Source: Brachionus plicatilis
Taxonomy: Eukaryota > Rotifera > Eurotatoria > Ploima > Brachionidae
Length of the DNA stretch: 64,000 nt
Direction: 5' to 3'
NCBI GenBank assembly: GCA_010279815.1
Contig: QEOQ01000246.1
Coordinates: 537,807-601,806 of the forward strand
The position numbers were made by a program, and so were the translations under genes. This document shows, one piece after another, positions 31,125 through 42,767 of this stretch (positions within the stretch are counted from its first letter, which is position 1; the number at the start of each line of letters is the position of its first letter). The notes beneath the pieces were generated by a model that was not told the origin of the DNA, ran no database searches, and saw only the letters and a list, made by a program, of their open reading frames with translations.

Positions 31125-34100
31125 TTAAATATTTTTTGTGAGCGAATCTACCAAATTAGAACTACCGACATCGATTCCAATTAGAGAGCTAATAAGCTCC
31201 ATAGGTTGTTTCTCACCACCGAATTCAAGCAATTTTTTGCGATAAAGCTCGCCAGCAGTCGAGTTAAGCGGATCTTTTTCAAAGCATTCAGACCAAATTT
31301 TAGAAGCAATCGCTTTAGAAACAAGATAAGAATAGTATTTAGCACCATAGCCGACCAAGTGAGTGTATCTCAGATGCCAATAAGTGTCTTTAACGTATGG
31401 CAAATGATGGTATTTTTGTGTGTATTTTTCAATTATGTCCACTGGTCTCTCGGAAAAATCTTCCAAATGAAATGCTTGGTCTAACATCGAGTTCAAAATT
31501 TGATTTTGCAGCTCGCATGAAGTGAACATTTTTTTAGACTGGCACAATTTTTCAATGGTTCGATCATCCAGCGGTTCATTGGTAGCAAAGTGTTTGGCAA
31601 ATTTTTTCAAAATTCTTGGATCGCGGCAATAGAACTCCATGAGCTGAGAGGGCACTTCGGCAAAGTCGGTAGAGCATCTGGTCCCACTGACGTGCTGGTA
31701 CCGGGTCTTGGCAAACATTGAATGCATAGCATGGCCAAACTCGTGAAACAGATTTTCCATCATTTCAAATGAAAGCAAAGTTGGACGATCTTTGCCAGGA
31801 GGTGGAAAATTCAAATGTAACACCACAATTGGCAATTGATATGTATTGTCTTGTCTAAGTTTGGAACATTGAATTGTGAAGTGACAATCGACATTGGAAA
31901 ATTTTTCTGCTCGTTGATAAAAATCACAGTAAATGTAACCTAATAGACTGTTGTTTGAGTTTTCTTTTACGGCTAGTTTGTAGATGTCCGAGTGCCAGGA
32001 CTCATCAGGCTTTAGTTTTTGCATTTCTAAATTAACGTTGAATACATTGTTAAGTATTAAATTAAGGCCTTCCATGCAAGTGCCTAGTGAAAAGTAATTC
32101 AAATACTGGGACCGATCTAGATCCAGAAGAGTTTTTTTAATCCGGGATGATATAATTGGAACATCCCATTGGTGAAGTGGCTGGCTTGAGTTAAGTTTTG
32201 TTCGTTTGAACTCAGACATTTTTTCATAGTCATCAATCGATTTTTGTTCAATGACTTTTGAGCATTGATCCAAAAACTTAACTATCTTAGGCGGACTGTC
32301 CATTATCATGTTTATGTTGGCCCGGTGCGAATAAGACTCGAAGCCGCATAATTTGGCAATTTCTTTTCTTTTTTAAAAATTTTTCAAATCAATTGTGATA
32401 ATTTTATAATTTTTTATTAAATAAAATAAATTTAATTTTGAATTATTTCATAATTTATTAAGTATTCTGACAAAACAATGTCAACAGAGTTTTTCTAAAT
32501 TTAATAAAATAAAATTTAGGCTTCATAATAAAAAAATTTCTCTATATTCCCTAAAAGATTCTCGATTTTGAAAAATTCTTTATAGATTTATTTAAAAAGC
32601 AGCTTTAAATTGATAAGTATTGTAACATAAAATTCTTCTTCTTCTTATAAAAGCAAAGGGTCTGCTCAGTCCTAATTTTTATCACCAAGATTATCAAAAT
32701 TCCCCTTTAAAAGAGATTAATTTGAAATTCTGAATAAAAATTTAAATAGATTTATTTGTTTTTAGAAGTTGATATGCTCCTTTAAAAAAAATATTCCATT
32801 CTAAATATTTAAAATTGAACCTTTTTAATAATTAATTTTACATATAAAAATTTTTTTTTTTAATTTAATATAATTTCGTGAAAATAATCTTTATATCAAC
32901 TCATAATAGATATAAAAACTTAATCTAACCCTTGGAATTACTCTACAAAATGAATATTAGAGCATTTTTTTAAATTTTTTTAAATGCTGGAATAAGTAAT
33001 AAAGTAATATCATCTGATACAATTTATAGAAAAAATATTAAAATTAAATTTTTTTCAAAAATTTTAATAAATTTTAGGTTTATGATAAAATTTTAATAAG
33101 TCCTAATATGAATATTAAATTATGATACAAACCTTAATTGGAAAACAAATAAAAAAATGAACAGTAAAATAGGGTTCTATTTCATAGAATATATTAATAT
33201 TTAGTTTTCTGTCTCAAAATCTAAAATTTCGATTTCAATTTGTGACTAAACAGAAAATCTGAAATTTCTAATCTTTAAATTTCACAAAATTTTTAGAATT
33301 AAAATAATTATTAAGAAAATAATCAATAATTCATAAACTATCAAAATCATCTTTTCCAAATTTTGTTAGATTTTTATTACATCAGTAATTGGTAAAATAA
33401 ATTAAAAAAATTTACATTCTTAACTATTAAAAAATTCGGAAACAAGAGATGAAATTATTTTTTTTAAGATTCAATATAAAATAATTTAAAACAAATAAAA
33501 TTAAAAAATTAAGAGTTCCCAAATATTCCAAAAACTATTCATTCTAATATTCTGATTTCTTTTTTTTCATTATAATTAGAATAATTCCAACTGCAAGTGC
33601 AAATTTATCAAAATACAAAAAATTAAAATAAGAAGGTCCAGGGAAAAATGAAAAAAACTTTACATTTTTATAATGTCAATTTTTTTATTTTATTTTTTAT
33701 TATCTAATATAACTGTCTTATACTTCGTAAAATTAGAAAATAAATTACTTATAAAAATCCTCTGAAATTTTTCACATCAAATATTATAGTAAATATAAAA
33801 TATGAAAATTAAAAAAAAATGTTAAATCATTTACATTCTGCCAGGTCCAGGCGTTTTTAAGACTTGTTTTTTATCTAAAATCCCATGAGACTTGAAAGGA
33901 TTTAATAAAAAGAATTTAAATTAGAAGCTTAAAATTTAAATCTAAAAGTGAATTTTAATTTTTTTTAAATTAATCTAATTTATCGTCCACAATACATTTT
34001 TTAGCATAAAATCCCGAGGATTTTGTAGACTTCTTTATATCCTAAATTCACTCTAAATATTGATAGTTATTTTCCTTTGTAATCATTTATTTTATAATTT

Positions 34101-35084
34101 TTTTGATACTTAAAAACTTTCATTATTTCATTTGTAAAGATGAAAATAGAAAAATAATCTTCCTTATATGAAATTTGTAAAATTACCTTTTGCTAATAAT
34201 GCTTTTAAAAAATCCCTCTTGTACTTTGTTCTCCTGTAAAAAGCTCTTGTACACAAACTCTCTGATCAGCTCATCGTCACTATTTATATACATTGTATCT
34301 ACTTGTATCGGATCCCGGAAATATTTAAGCCTTAAACAAAACTCTTTTTTACAACTGACTGTGGTCAATTACTTGACTTAGGTAGTTACACGTGTTGATA
34401 TTTGGGGTCCAAATCATTGACATTGATCAGAGATGGTTGTTGGGAATTAATCTGAAATTTCATCAGCAAATTAACAAGTTGATCATTGATGGCCACAAAT
34501 TTCGACCTGGAAGATCGGTCTAAATGTATTCCGCTTTGTTCAAAATCAGCCAAAAATAACTTACACACTCGGGTGTCACATTCGTCAAGCTTGGATTTTT
34601 CTGTATCTAATGAATCTTTTAGTTTGACATAAAGCTCTAAGTTAGTGTTTAATCTCTCAACCATTTGGCTTATTTGGCTAAATATCAAGTTGGCTGATTG
34701 TCTGTAGTTGTCATTTGGATGTGATGTGCGCACAAACTCGGCCAAATCGGCCACACAACAAAGCTCGTTGGAAATGTCGTCGAATATTTCGACCATCTTT
34801 CGCTTTTGAGCTGACTCTTGGCTAAACGCCTCATTTATTAGACTCTTAACTCTAAGCTCAGCTTGTTTCTCTAGCTCGTAGAATCCTTCGTAGCTGCACA
34901 GATCTTTTTTTCCAAATAAACCACTTGATGAAGAAGATGGAGAAACAAATGGAATTTTTAATCTGGACATTTTAGTTGCTGGTATTTGATTAAAAGCGGC
35001 TGAAAGTTGACTTTTAAATCGTGGTCTAACCTGGTTCACAGGATAAACTAAACTACCGACCTTACGACTCAGCAAGCGAAGCAT
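31125..35084 (-). CDS. MIPEP: Mitochondrial intermediate peptidase (M3 metallopeptidase)
   Basis: Three exons: 35084-34390, 34354-34187 and 32367-31125, with GT-AG introns of 35 bp and 1,819 bp. Phases close to give 701 residues (human 713). The active-site zinc motif HEFGH is at about 496-500, in MMENLFHEFGHAMHSMFAKT RYQHVSGTRCSTDFAEVPS, with the third ligand Glu in the last segment. FFxLGxCMEGLNLILN and HLRYTHLVGYGAKYYSYLVS are further family blocks. It removes octapeptides from imported precursors in the mitochondrial matrix. The start is chosen at MLRLLSRKVGSLVYP, a good targeting sequence, because it follows an AG acceptor by 1 nt and places HEFGH as in human. The frame stays open to an earlier ATG at 35177. 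Confidence 0.95.
32368..34186. other. Long second intron of MIPEP
   Basis: 1.8 kb, A/T-rich. I found no clear inverted-repeat element, exon or RNA gene inside it. Its ends fit a GTAATT donor and a TAAAAAAG acceptor on the reverse strand. Confidence 0.6.
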
Positions 35085-35177
35085 CCTTAGGTTTTGGGAA
35101 AAGATTGGTATTTGAAATAATTTATTTAGAGAGATTTTGTATCTGTGAATGCTTGAGAATACTTTGAAATTTTTCAA

Positions 35178-35869
35178 ATTTTATTCAAAATTTTCAAGTT
35201 TAAATGTGATTAGAATTTTGCTTTAAATTTTTCTCAAAGCGCTTATTTTGTCTTTTAATTAAATATTTTAATTAATTTTGTAGCCACAAATTTTAGCGGA
35301 TTTTACAAGAATTTTGACAAATCAAACAAAGCTATAAGCTAAAATAATAACTTTATTATCAAATTTACTATTTTTTCAAAAAAATTCTGAAGAGCTAGAA
35401 GAAAATTAAATTTCTGTTGAAATCCTTTTACATTAAACAAATATGATGTTAGCCTCTAGGTATTTTTTTTTAAAGAAAAAAAAGTGTGTCTATTAGGCGA
35501 CCGAATGGGTTGTGTCGGTTTGGTTACCTGAGTTTTTTTCTCGTAAATAAATTGGAAAAGTAATAATCATTATTTGAAAAAAAAATCATATTAGAGTTTT
35601 TAAATAAAAGAATACTTAATTATTGTCGTAGATAATTAAAACATGTTCAATTAATTTTTTTCGCTGCAAATTAACTAAATAGAAATAATAATTCTAATGA
35701 CTTGATTTTGACGACTTTTTTCCTAAAAATATTTTTTTTAAATGTGTTTTGTATAATAAAGTTTAGTGGTTATTTTTATTAATAAAAAATTTTGATAACA
35801 ATTATTAAAAATTAAAAGATTTAGATTTTAATTATTATATTTTAACATTTATGAAAATTTTATATTAAA
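35178..35869. other. Intergenic stretch upstream of MIPEP
   Basis: A/T-rich. 35488-35530 (TATTAGGCGACCGAATGGGT and GTGTCGGTTTGGTTACC) is less biased but is not recognisable. No gene. Confidence 0.4.
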
Positions 35870-36555
35870 TTTTAATAGAGCAACATCGCAAATTTTTCTC
35901 AAAGTATTTAATGAAATAATTTAAATTTGTGAATCAATAATTGGAATGTTTTATTGTGTTTTTTAACAATTTTAATGCATTCAAAATGTTTGATGCTAAG
36001 ATATATTTAGTTTTAAAAATATCTGGAAAAAATTTTGCAATGTTGATCTATTGAAATTAAATTCAGTGCTTCAAACAAAGATTGTTTAGTTTTAGATTTT
36101 TTTTGAGAAATATATAGAAAATAAGTGAGGTTTAATTAAGGATACTTATTATTAACTTTTTTAAAATTAATCCAGTTGTCCAATAAAAAAAATCAAAAGA
36201 AAAAAAAATCCTCCATTGTCTGAATCTAAACTTAGATCATTAAGATATTGTGAGGATTATTACTTTCAAAAGTATTTGACCAAACAGATCAGAATCTTGA
36301 ATATAACATCCCAAAAAATTTTTAAAAGATTATTTTGTATAAAAACTAAATAAAATTTTGAAAATTTTATCTTTTTATAATCATAATTTTTTCGTACCAA
36401 CATTTTTGGCAAATTATTTTGAAATTAATTTACGATTTATCAAGTATTTAGAAGATTTTTTTAGAGAATGTATTGAAATTGTTTGATGCTTTAGATATAA
36501 TTAATTTCAATAATATTTGGAGAAATTTTGCAATGTTGCTCTATTAAAATTAAAT
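35870..36555. repeat. Inverted repeats with AGAGCAACAT ends
   Basis: Three related termini: 35878 (AATAGAGCAACATCGCAAAT TTTTCTC), and in reverse complement at 36016-36055 and 36515-36552 (AATAGAGCAACATTGCAAAA). Either one ~170-bp MITE plus a solo end, or a ~680-bp element with an internal duplicate end. No coding capacity. Confidence 0.5.
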
Positions 36556-36664
36556 TGAAAAGTAGAAATTTTTCTCAACTTTCAATTTAAATTTGGTCTT
36601 TTTGATAAAAATAAATTTGAATATTATGCTTATGCAAGGAAATTTGCAGTTTTGAATTTCAAAT

Positions 36665-36831
36665 GCGGGTTGTTAAGTTCTTTTCAATTCGATCATTTAA
36701 ATTCAGAAAAATTTGAATAACTTTTTTACTGTAAGAAATAATTTAGTTCTATAAAATGCTTGATTATCAGAAAAATTATTCAAATTTTTCTGAATTTAAA
36801 TGATCTAATTGAAATGAACATCACAAACCCG
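36665..36831. repeat. MITE family A, short internally deleted copy
   Basis: Left arm CGGGTTGTTAAGTTCTTTTC then AATTCGATCATTTAAATTCA GAAAAATTTGAATAA. The right arm is nearly its exact complement, ending AACATCACAAACCCG. At 167 bp it is almost all inverted repeat. Confidence 0.75.
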
Positions 36832-38178
36832 AACATTATTGTTGAATTTAAAATTTTGAGAATTTTTATGTGAAGTAAAAATTAAATATTAATCATTATT
36901 TTGAACTTTTGCAATTCAAAATTTAACTTTGTTTCGCTGTAATATATTTTAATTGAAATTAAAATTTCATTTAAAACGTTTAATTGAGCCAAAATTTGGA
37001 TAACTTAATGCGGATATTAATTTGTCTCTAAAGTTATCAAATAAAAATTTTGGAAGAATCAATTAATGATCAATAAGAAAAAAAAATGTTTGTTTTTTTT
37101 TTTTAAATTAAGAAATTAAACATTTAATGTTTAATTAAAAAAGAAATACAAAAGCTTTTTTCATCATTTTTATTGAGATTTTAATTAATTAAGTTTTGAT
37201 CATGAACTTCAAGTTGCCATCAATCACGATTAACTATGTTTATTTTTAATTTATTTAACTTTCTAATATTCAAGTTTTTTTGTTTGTTTGGAATTTCTTA
37301 TATATTATCAGGTTTTACTTTTTTTAATTTTAGAGTTAAAGATTTTCCTTTACGTAGAATACTAATTTGAAGAAAAAAATCGAATCTTGAGATAGTGTGG
37401 ACATTTTGCTTTTCCCCAACCTTATTATAAAAGAATCAATAAAAGATCAAAAAATTTTAAAATTTTCTTGAAATACAAATTTACGCAAAAAAAGTATTTT
37501 ATTAATACATGTCAAACAATAAATCGATCAAAAATCGCCAAGAATATAGGTCTATTTGGAATTCTGACTTATGTCTAAAAATATATTTAATATCGAATAA
37601 TTTTACACCAGTTTAATTTCAAGAATTTATTTATTTAACATTTGGATCGATTCATTTCTTTAGAATTAAATATTTTTAGAATAATAAATAGACTGCCCAC
37701 ACATATTAAATTAAAGAAAAGATAATTTTAAAGACTTTTTGCTTTGTTCTATTCTATTAACATGTCTTTAAAAATTTAGAAATTAAATCTAGTCTCTTAT
37801 TCACAATTGTGTTTGAGAATAAGTAAATTTATTAGATATTTTTCAATCGAATTGAAAAATGAAAAAAATCCTAGAAAATTATTTTTAAATTAAATCTAGA
37901 AATTGAGTAAAATTTAATTTGCTGTAAAAGTCAAATTCTTAATTTCTAGAGAAAGCATATGTGAAAACAATTAAAATGAAAAGAATTTATATCTAAAAAA
38001 ATTAATTGATTCAAATTTTAAAAATTCTATTGAATTTAAGAAAAAAAAATTAGATCCGAATCTTCAATTTAAAATAATTTATCAAATTAAAATTTTTTTA
38101 AAGCTAACAAAAAGAAAATTTCTATAAAAAAAGGCTTTTAAAATTATTTTAAACCAAAAAATTTTAGTTTTTAATCTT
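36832..38178. other. AT-rich upstream region of the seven-repeat gene
   Basis: No exon seen. At 37182-37222 TTTTGATCATGAACTTCAAG TTGCC resembles a right end of the MITE family B type, but I could not find its left partner. Confidence 0.45.
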
Positions 38179-39927
38179 ATGCAGTTTTTTAATATGGCTA
38201 AAAATTATTTGAATTTATTAATTGCTTTCATTTGGCTAAATTATTCTTATTCAATAAAGAATTTTATAATTAATGAATATGGAGGCAATTTAACAGTTGA
38301 AACAAGTGCATATATAGGAGGTGCATACTGTCCTTCTCTTAACAGAGTCTATTTTTCCCCATATCAGCAAGCTAAAGTAGGAATTTATCATTACATTGAT
38401 TGTTCAACCGATCAGGTAGAAACATATGGAAATATTACTTTGGCTGATTATGGATATAAAGGTGCTACTTATTCACCAGCACAAAATAGGATTTATTTTA
38501 GTCCTTATGACCAGCCAAGTGAAGAATTTTGGCACTACATTGATTGTGAAACAGGCAATTTAGTTTCATATCATCATAATACATCTATTGAATCTTACGC
38601 TTATTCCCAAAGTGTTTACTCACCAATCCAGAATAGAATATATTTTTTGGCCATTTTGCAAGCGTATAAAGATACATGGCATTATATTGATTGTAATACA
38701 GGTGAAATAATTGGATATCAGCATAATTTAGGTTTTCTGGGTTTCATTTTTGCATTAGGGGTGTATTCACCAAATGAAAACAAAATATATCTACTTCCTT
38801 ATCTTCCTTCACTTTTTGATAATTTATTTTACATTGATTGTAATAATGGAAGTGTAATAAAATTTACTCAATCTAGTTCATTTTCTGTTGAAGATGAAGG
38901 CTATTTTCCAACTTATTCTGCAGGAGTTTTTTCACCAAAAGAAAACAAGATTTACTTTATTCCATCAGGAATTGCATCAAGCAGATTATGGCATTATATT
39001 AATTGTGATACAGGAAATTTAATAGAATATGAACACAATATTAGTAGTACAGTAGTTGACGGGGCTTATAGTGGTGGAGTTTATTATGCTCCTCATAACA
39101 GAATTTATCTTTCTCCCGATGCACAAAGTTCACAAGAATTTTGGCATTATATCGATTGTGATACAGGAGAATTTGTTGCCTATAAACATAATTTCACTAT
39201 TTTAAATTCAGCATATTTTGGTGCCGTTCTAAATGAAAATGTTGATAAAATATACTTTGTTCCATTTGGTCAAGGACCTGGAGAATATTGGCATTACATA
39301 GCCTTAGAACGAGACATAAATCAAATATCTACCCAAATACCGACTGAATATTCAAATGAAAATACTACTTTGAATAATACTGAGCTATCAAGTGAACAGT
39401 TTAATCAATTTACTTCAATTCAGTCAGTTGAGCATTCTTCCAAAATAGCCACAGACTTCTCAAATGTTTATATTACAAATATACAAGCTTTGTCTAATTC
39501 ATTTTCAACTCCAAGTCCTAGTGTTTTAACTATTGAATTAAATCAAGATACATCTTTGTTGACTGTGAGTGACAATCTATCTCCTTTAGCATCCAATTCA
39601 CCAGATGTGATAACAACTACCAGTTTTGATTTTTTCCATTTGTCTACAATGGACGTTATAGCTCTTGAAAATTCATCAAAATCAACACTGACAGAAACAA
39701 CACCAAAAACTTTGCAACATTTAAACAATGTGACAAATATGATCGAACCATCTCCAACAAATTATACCGACACAATTACACATCAGATTAATTTAACTTT
39801 AAGCAAAACAATTTTGAATTTTTCAACAACTGTGAGCACATTAACTTCAATCAAATCAATTGGTCATAAATTAGATTTTAATTTTATTGAACCATTTTTA
39901 TTTTTATTTTTACAATTTTTTATCTAA
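38179..39927 (+). CDS. Secreted/surface protein with seven ~48-residue repeats
   Basis: Single-exon gene, 582 residues. Signal peptide AKNYLNLLIAFIWLNYSYS. From about 44 to 375 there are seven tandem repeats of ~46-53 residues with the consensus (A/G)-Y-x-G-G-V-Y-S-P-x-x-N-R-I-Y-F-x-P, then about 10 variable residues, then W-H-Y-I-D-C-x-T-G and a Y-x-H-N turn. Six copies keep the Cys, while the seventh has HYIALER. Repeat length and number suggest a seven-bladed beta-propeller, related in feel to YVTN/NHL-type blades. This is inference. Residues ~380-560 are a Ser/Thr/Asn-rich stalk likely to be O-glycosylated. The C-terminus (FIEPFLFLFLQFFI) is hydrophobic, as in GPI-anchored proteins. An AATAAA follows at about 40005. 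I know no family with this exact repeat. Confidence 0.8.
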   Translation: MQFFNMAKNYLNLLIAFIWLNYSYSIKNFIINEYGGNLTVETSAYIGGAYCPSLNRVYFSPYQQAKVGIYHYIDCSTDQVETYGNITLADYGYKGATYSPAQNRIYFSPYDQPSEEFWHYIDCETGNLVSYHHNTSIESYAYSQSVYSPIQNRIYFLAILQAYKDTWHYIDCNTGEIIGYQHNLGFLGFIFALGVYSPNENKIYLLPYLPSLFDNLFYIDCNNGSVIKFTQSSSFSVEDEGYFPTYSAGVFSPKENKIYFIPSGIASSRLWHYINCDTGNLIEYEHNISSTVVDGAYSGGVYYAPHNRIYLSPDAQSSQEFWHYIDCDTGEFVAYKHNFTILNSAYFGAVLNENVDKIYFVPFGQGPGEYWHYIALERDINQISTQIPTEYSNENTTLNNTELSSEQFNQFTSIQSVEHSSKIATDFSNVYITNIQALSNSFSTPSPSVLTIELNQDTSLLTVSDNLSPLASNSPDVITTTSFDFFHLSTMDVIALENSSKSTLTETTPKTLQHLNNVTNMIEPSPTNYTDTITHQINLTLSKTILNFSTTVSTLTSIKSIGHKLDFNFIEPFLFLFLQFFI

Positions 39928-40362
39928 TGCTGCTTATTTTTTATTTCTATTTTTTATGCTTTATTAGTATTATAACATTTTTAGAATTTATTTTATTTTA
40001 GATAAATAAATATATATAGCCATTTTATATTAATTCAAAATTAAATTTTTTTTTTTTTTATTTGTAAAAATAATTTTAAAAGATTGAAAATTATAATTTT
40101 TTTATCTAAATTGTGACAAATAATAGCTTTAAACAAGTTTTTATCAAATACCTTACTGTATGTGATCAATGAGCCAAAACTATCATATTGTCATAATTAA
40201 ATTTATTTCTTCCTAAAGAACAATTTTCTTACATGTTATTAAATTAGAAAACTCTATAAAATAATTCTAAAAAAGGAAAAGTTTTAAATTTAGCATAAAA
40301 TATATTAGCAAATTTGTAAAGGCTATTTTCAGCAAAATCAATTTAGCAAAAAAATGGTCTTT
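39928..40362. other. 3' flank of the seven-repeat gene
   Basis: A/T-rich, holding the probable poly(A) signal GATAAATAAATATATA at about 40001. No other feature. Confidence 0.5.
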
Positions 40363-41484
40363 TGTAAATTATCCCCGTTTTTTTTTGTTCCTGAAATTTA
40401 TGTTTCCGGGAAATTATCCCCGTTTTTTTCATTCCCGTGGCAAATTATTCCCAGAGTAAATTATATCCGAAAAATAACTAAAATAAAAATTAATATAAAC
40501 TGGAAATTATCCCCGATTTTTTTATTCCTGTTTTTAAAGAGAAAAGAAATATTCAATTGGTTATTTAATAAAAATTTATTTGAAGAATTTAAAAGAAATA
40601 AAAAAAAAAATTTTTTTGAAATTAGAGAAAAATTTAAAAAAATTAAACTTGATCACGATTTCGTTCTAAAAACGCAAGGTGCATATTGTTTGTCTCTTCA
40701 ATCCGAATTTTTTTTTTTAGACGGTTAGTTGCAAAGATTATTTGGATAATTTTGGGAGCAAATTTGGCCATTTTTATACAATTAAAAAAAAATAATAATA
40801 AAGTAATAAGCAAAAAAAATGGATTTCTCAATTTAGCTTTAATTATTTATTTATTATTTATTTGTTTTCTGTACCGAGCTAGAGCTCCTTCAGAATAAGT
40901 TAAAAAAAATAATAAAAAAAAAATAAAATAAAAATAAAATGAAAATAAAAATAAAATTAAAGTTAATAAAATGAGAAAGAAAAAAAAGAATCGAAATAAA
41001 GTAAATAAGCTAAAAAAATGAAAGTTGAAAAGACATAAATAGGAATAGATTGTTACATGTTGCACATGTATAAATAGTTTAATAAACTTGTGAGTTCTTA
41101 AATAGTTTTAGATCATGTTTTGAATAAAAGTGAAAAAAAAACTTCAGTCTTTTCTATTATTGAATTATTAAGCAATATAATTTAATTGGACAATTAAATA
41201 TTTTACTACAAAAAATTTTACTGATCTAATTTTTTTGGTTTCGGAAATTATTTCAACGGGGATTAATTCCAGATTTTCGAAAAGGGTATAAATTATTTTG
41301 GGCATATTTCGATTCGGAGACTTTTTCCTTTTTTTTTAAACGGGGATTAATTCCAGATTTTTGAAAAGGGAATAAATTATTTTGGGCATATTTTGATTCG
41401 GGGACAATTTCCTTATTTTTTAAATGGGGATAAATTCAACGGGGATAAATTCACGGGTATTAATTATTTCGGGGACAATTTACA
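40363..41484. mobile_element. DNA element with iterated AATTATCCCCG motifs
   Basis: About 1.1 kb. The left end TGTAAATTATCCCCG and the right end (reverse) TGTAAATTGTCCCCG form the TIR. TCCCCG recurs at least three times at the left (40372, 40420, 40513). Its complement recurs at least six times on the right, where a ~85-bp unit (CGGGGATTAATTCCAGATTT ... GGGCATATTT) is tandemly duplicated at about 41256 and 41340. On the reverse strand 40700-40643 contains a coding-like bit (RIEETNNMHLAFLERNRDQV), maybe a transposase relic. A LINE tail sits inside at 40840. The superfamily is not recognised. Confidence 0.6.
40840..40900 (-). mobile_element. LINE 3' tail, reverse strand
   Basis: The reverse complement reads TTCTGAAGGAGCTCTAGCTC GGTACAGA followed by AAACAAATAAATAATAAA, matching the tails at 12722 and 50053. 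The neighbouring 40899-40980 is an AAAATAAA-type low-complexity tract. Confidence 0.5.
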
Positions 41485-41565
41485 GACAATCAAAAAAATA
41501 TTTATTTAAAATTATTTATAAGTAATTTTTTATTATTAAAAAACTTCTTTATTTTTTAAACTACT

Positions 41566-41648
41566 ATCAAGTGGCTGAAAGGAAGAACTAAGTCTCCATT
41601 CCAACCGGCCAAGGCTTTGCCTAAACTATTTGTTAAAATAAATAAATG
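41566..41648 (+). mobile_element. LINE 3' tail
   Basis: CAAGTGGCTGAAAGGAAGAA, CTAAGTCTCCATTCCAACCG and GCCAAGGCTTTGCC, ending AAAATAAATAAATG. Best preserved copy of this tail family in the window, close to 2440-2556. Confidence 0.6.
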
Positions 41649-42767
41649 AATTTAGCAAAACTCATTTTAGTATTATTTAAGCAAGTCTTAATTAGCAACT
41701 CTTTTACCTGGAAAAAAATTAATCAAAGTCAAATTTTACAAAAAAAATTTTTTTATTTATTTATTTATTTAGAAAGATTCACATTACATTTAATTTAACA
41801 TGACAAAAATCAAAATTCTAATATTAAAGAAAAATTTTCATGGAACGTGTTAAAATTTTCTAATGAATTATTCTTAAAAATCTAACTCACTTAAAAAGCT
41901 TCAGTTTTACGAGGTAATAGACAAAAAACAAGAGGTAAACACATTCCGTCTTACAGCGATAAGTGAATTAATTAGTTGGAACAATATTAAATGTCCCGTC
42001 AGAAAATGTGTCACAATTTTCCAAAAACTTAAGATTTTTTTTATTTCAAAATAATGAAAAAATCAAAATGAGTCTGCTAAAATTTGTCTTGCTGAACTAA
42101 AACAATCCCCATGGGAAAGTTTAAATATTTAAAATTATATTCTTATTAAATAATTTATCCTTAAAAAAAATAAAATTCTGTCAGAATTTTCAGCTTCTTC
42201 TGAAACTGTTGTCATTTTTAGTCATAATTTATCTAAAATTTAAATGAAAAATATTATCAAAAGCTACTCAACCAGATCTGCGAAGTTTTTAAATTACAAA
42301 ATTTTATTTAAACAAAATTTGATAATAAATATGCTAAAACCAAGCAATGATTTTTGTACAATTTTTTGAAAACCATCTTTGCTCTATTTAGCAAATAAGC
42401 CGACTCAGTTATTTTTATGAAAAAAATTAAGACTTAAAAATGCCATCTAAATTTAGGTAATTCTATATTCTAAATAATAGACTATGCTTGGCTAGGAAAA
42501 AAATTTATCATTTAAGCCGTGCGTAACATGGTAGCAACAACAATCACATAAAAAATCAATTTATGAAAAAAATACATGCTTTGAAAATTTCAATTTAAAA
42601 TTATGCATTAATCCTGTTAGAAATAATTCCATAAAATAAATTTCATTTTAGTTTACATTTACCTAAATTTTGACATTCAAATTCTAAAGTAATTTTCAAA
42701 ACTTTTTTAACACAAAAAAAAATCTAGAAAAATTAGTAAACGTCACTGAAACAACGTGTCACAAACA
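41649..42767. other. Upstream region of the SLC5 gene
   Basis: A/T-rich with moderately mixed blocks at 41900-42080 and 42360-42560. No exon or repeat end recognised. Probably holds the promoter and any 5' UTR of the transporter gene. Confidence 0.4.

Noticed and set aside
34386..35177. Start of MIPEP at the upstream ATG (35177)
   Set aside because: The ATG at 35084 gives a better targeting sequence, matches the family length and follows an acceptor. The upstream ATG remains possible but less likely.
40847..41065. Phe/Leu-rich reverse-strand frame
   Set aside because: Product of an AAAATAAA low-complexity tract and a LINE tail, not a gene.
41263..41430. CRISPR-like direct repeats
   Set aside because: Only two ~85-bp tandem units and scattered CCCCG words. 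This is a eukaryotic transposon end, not an array.
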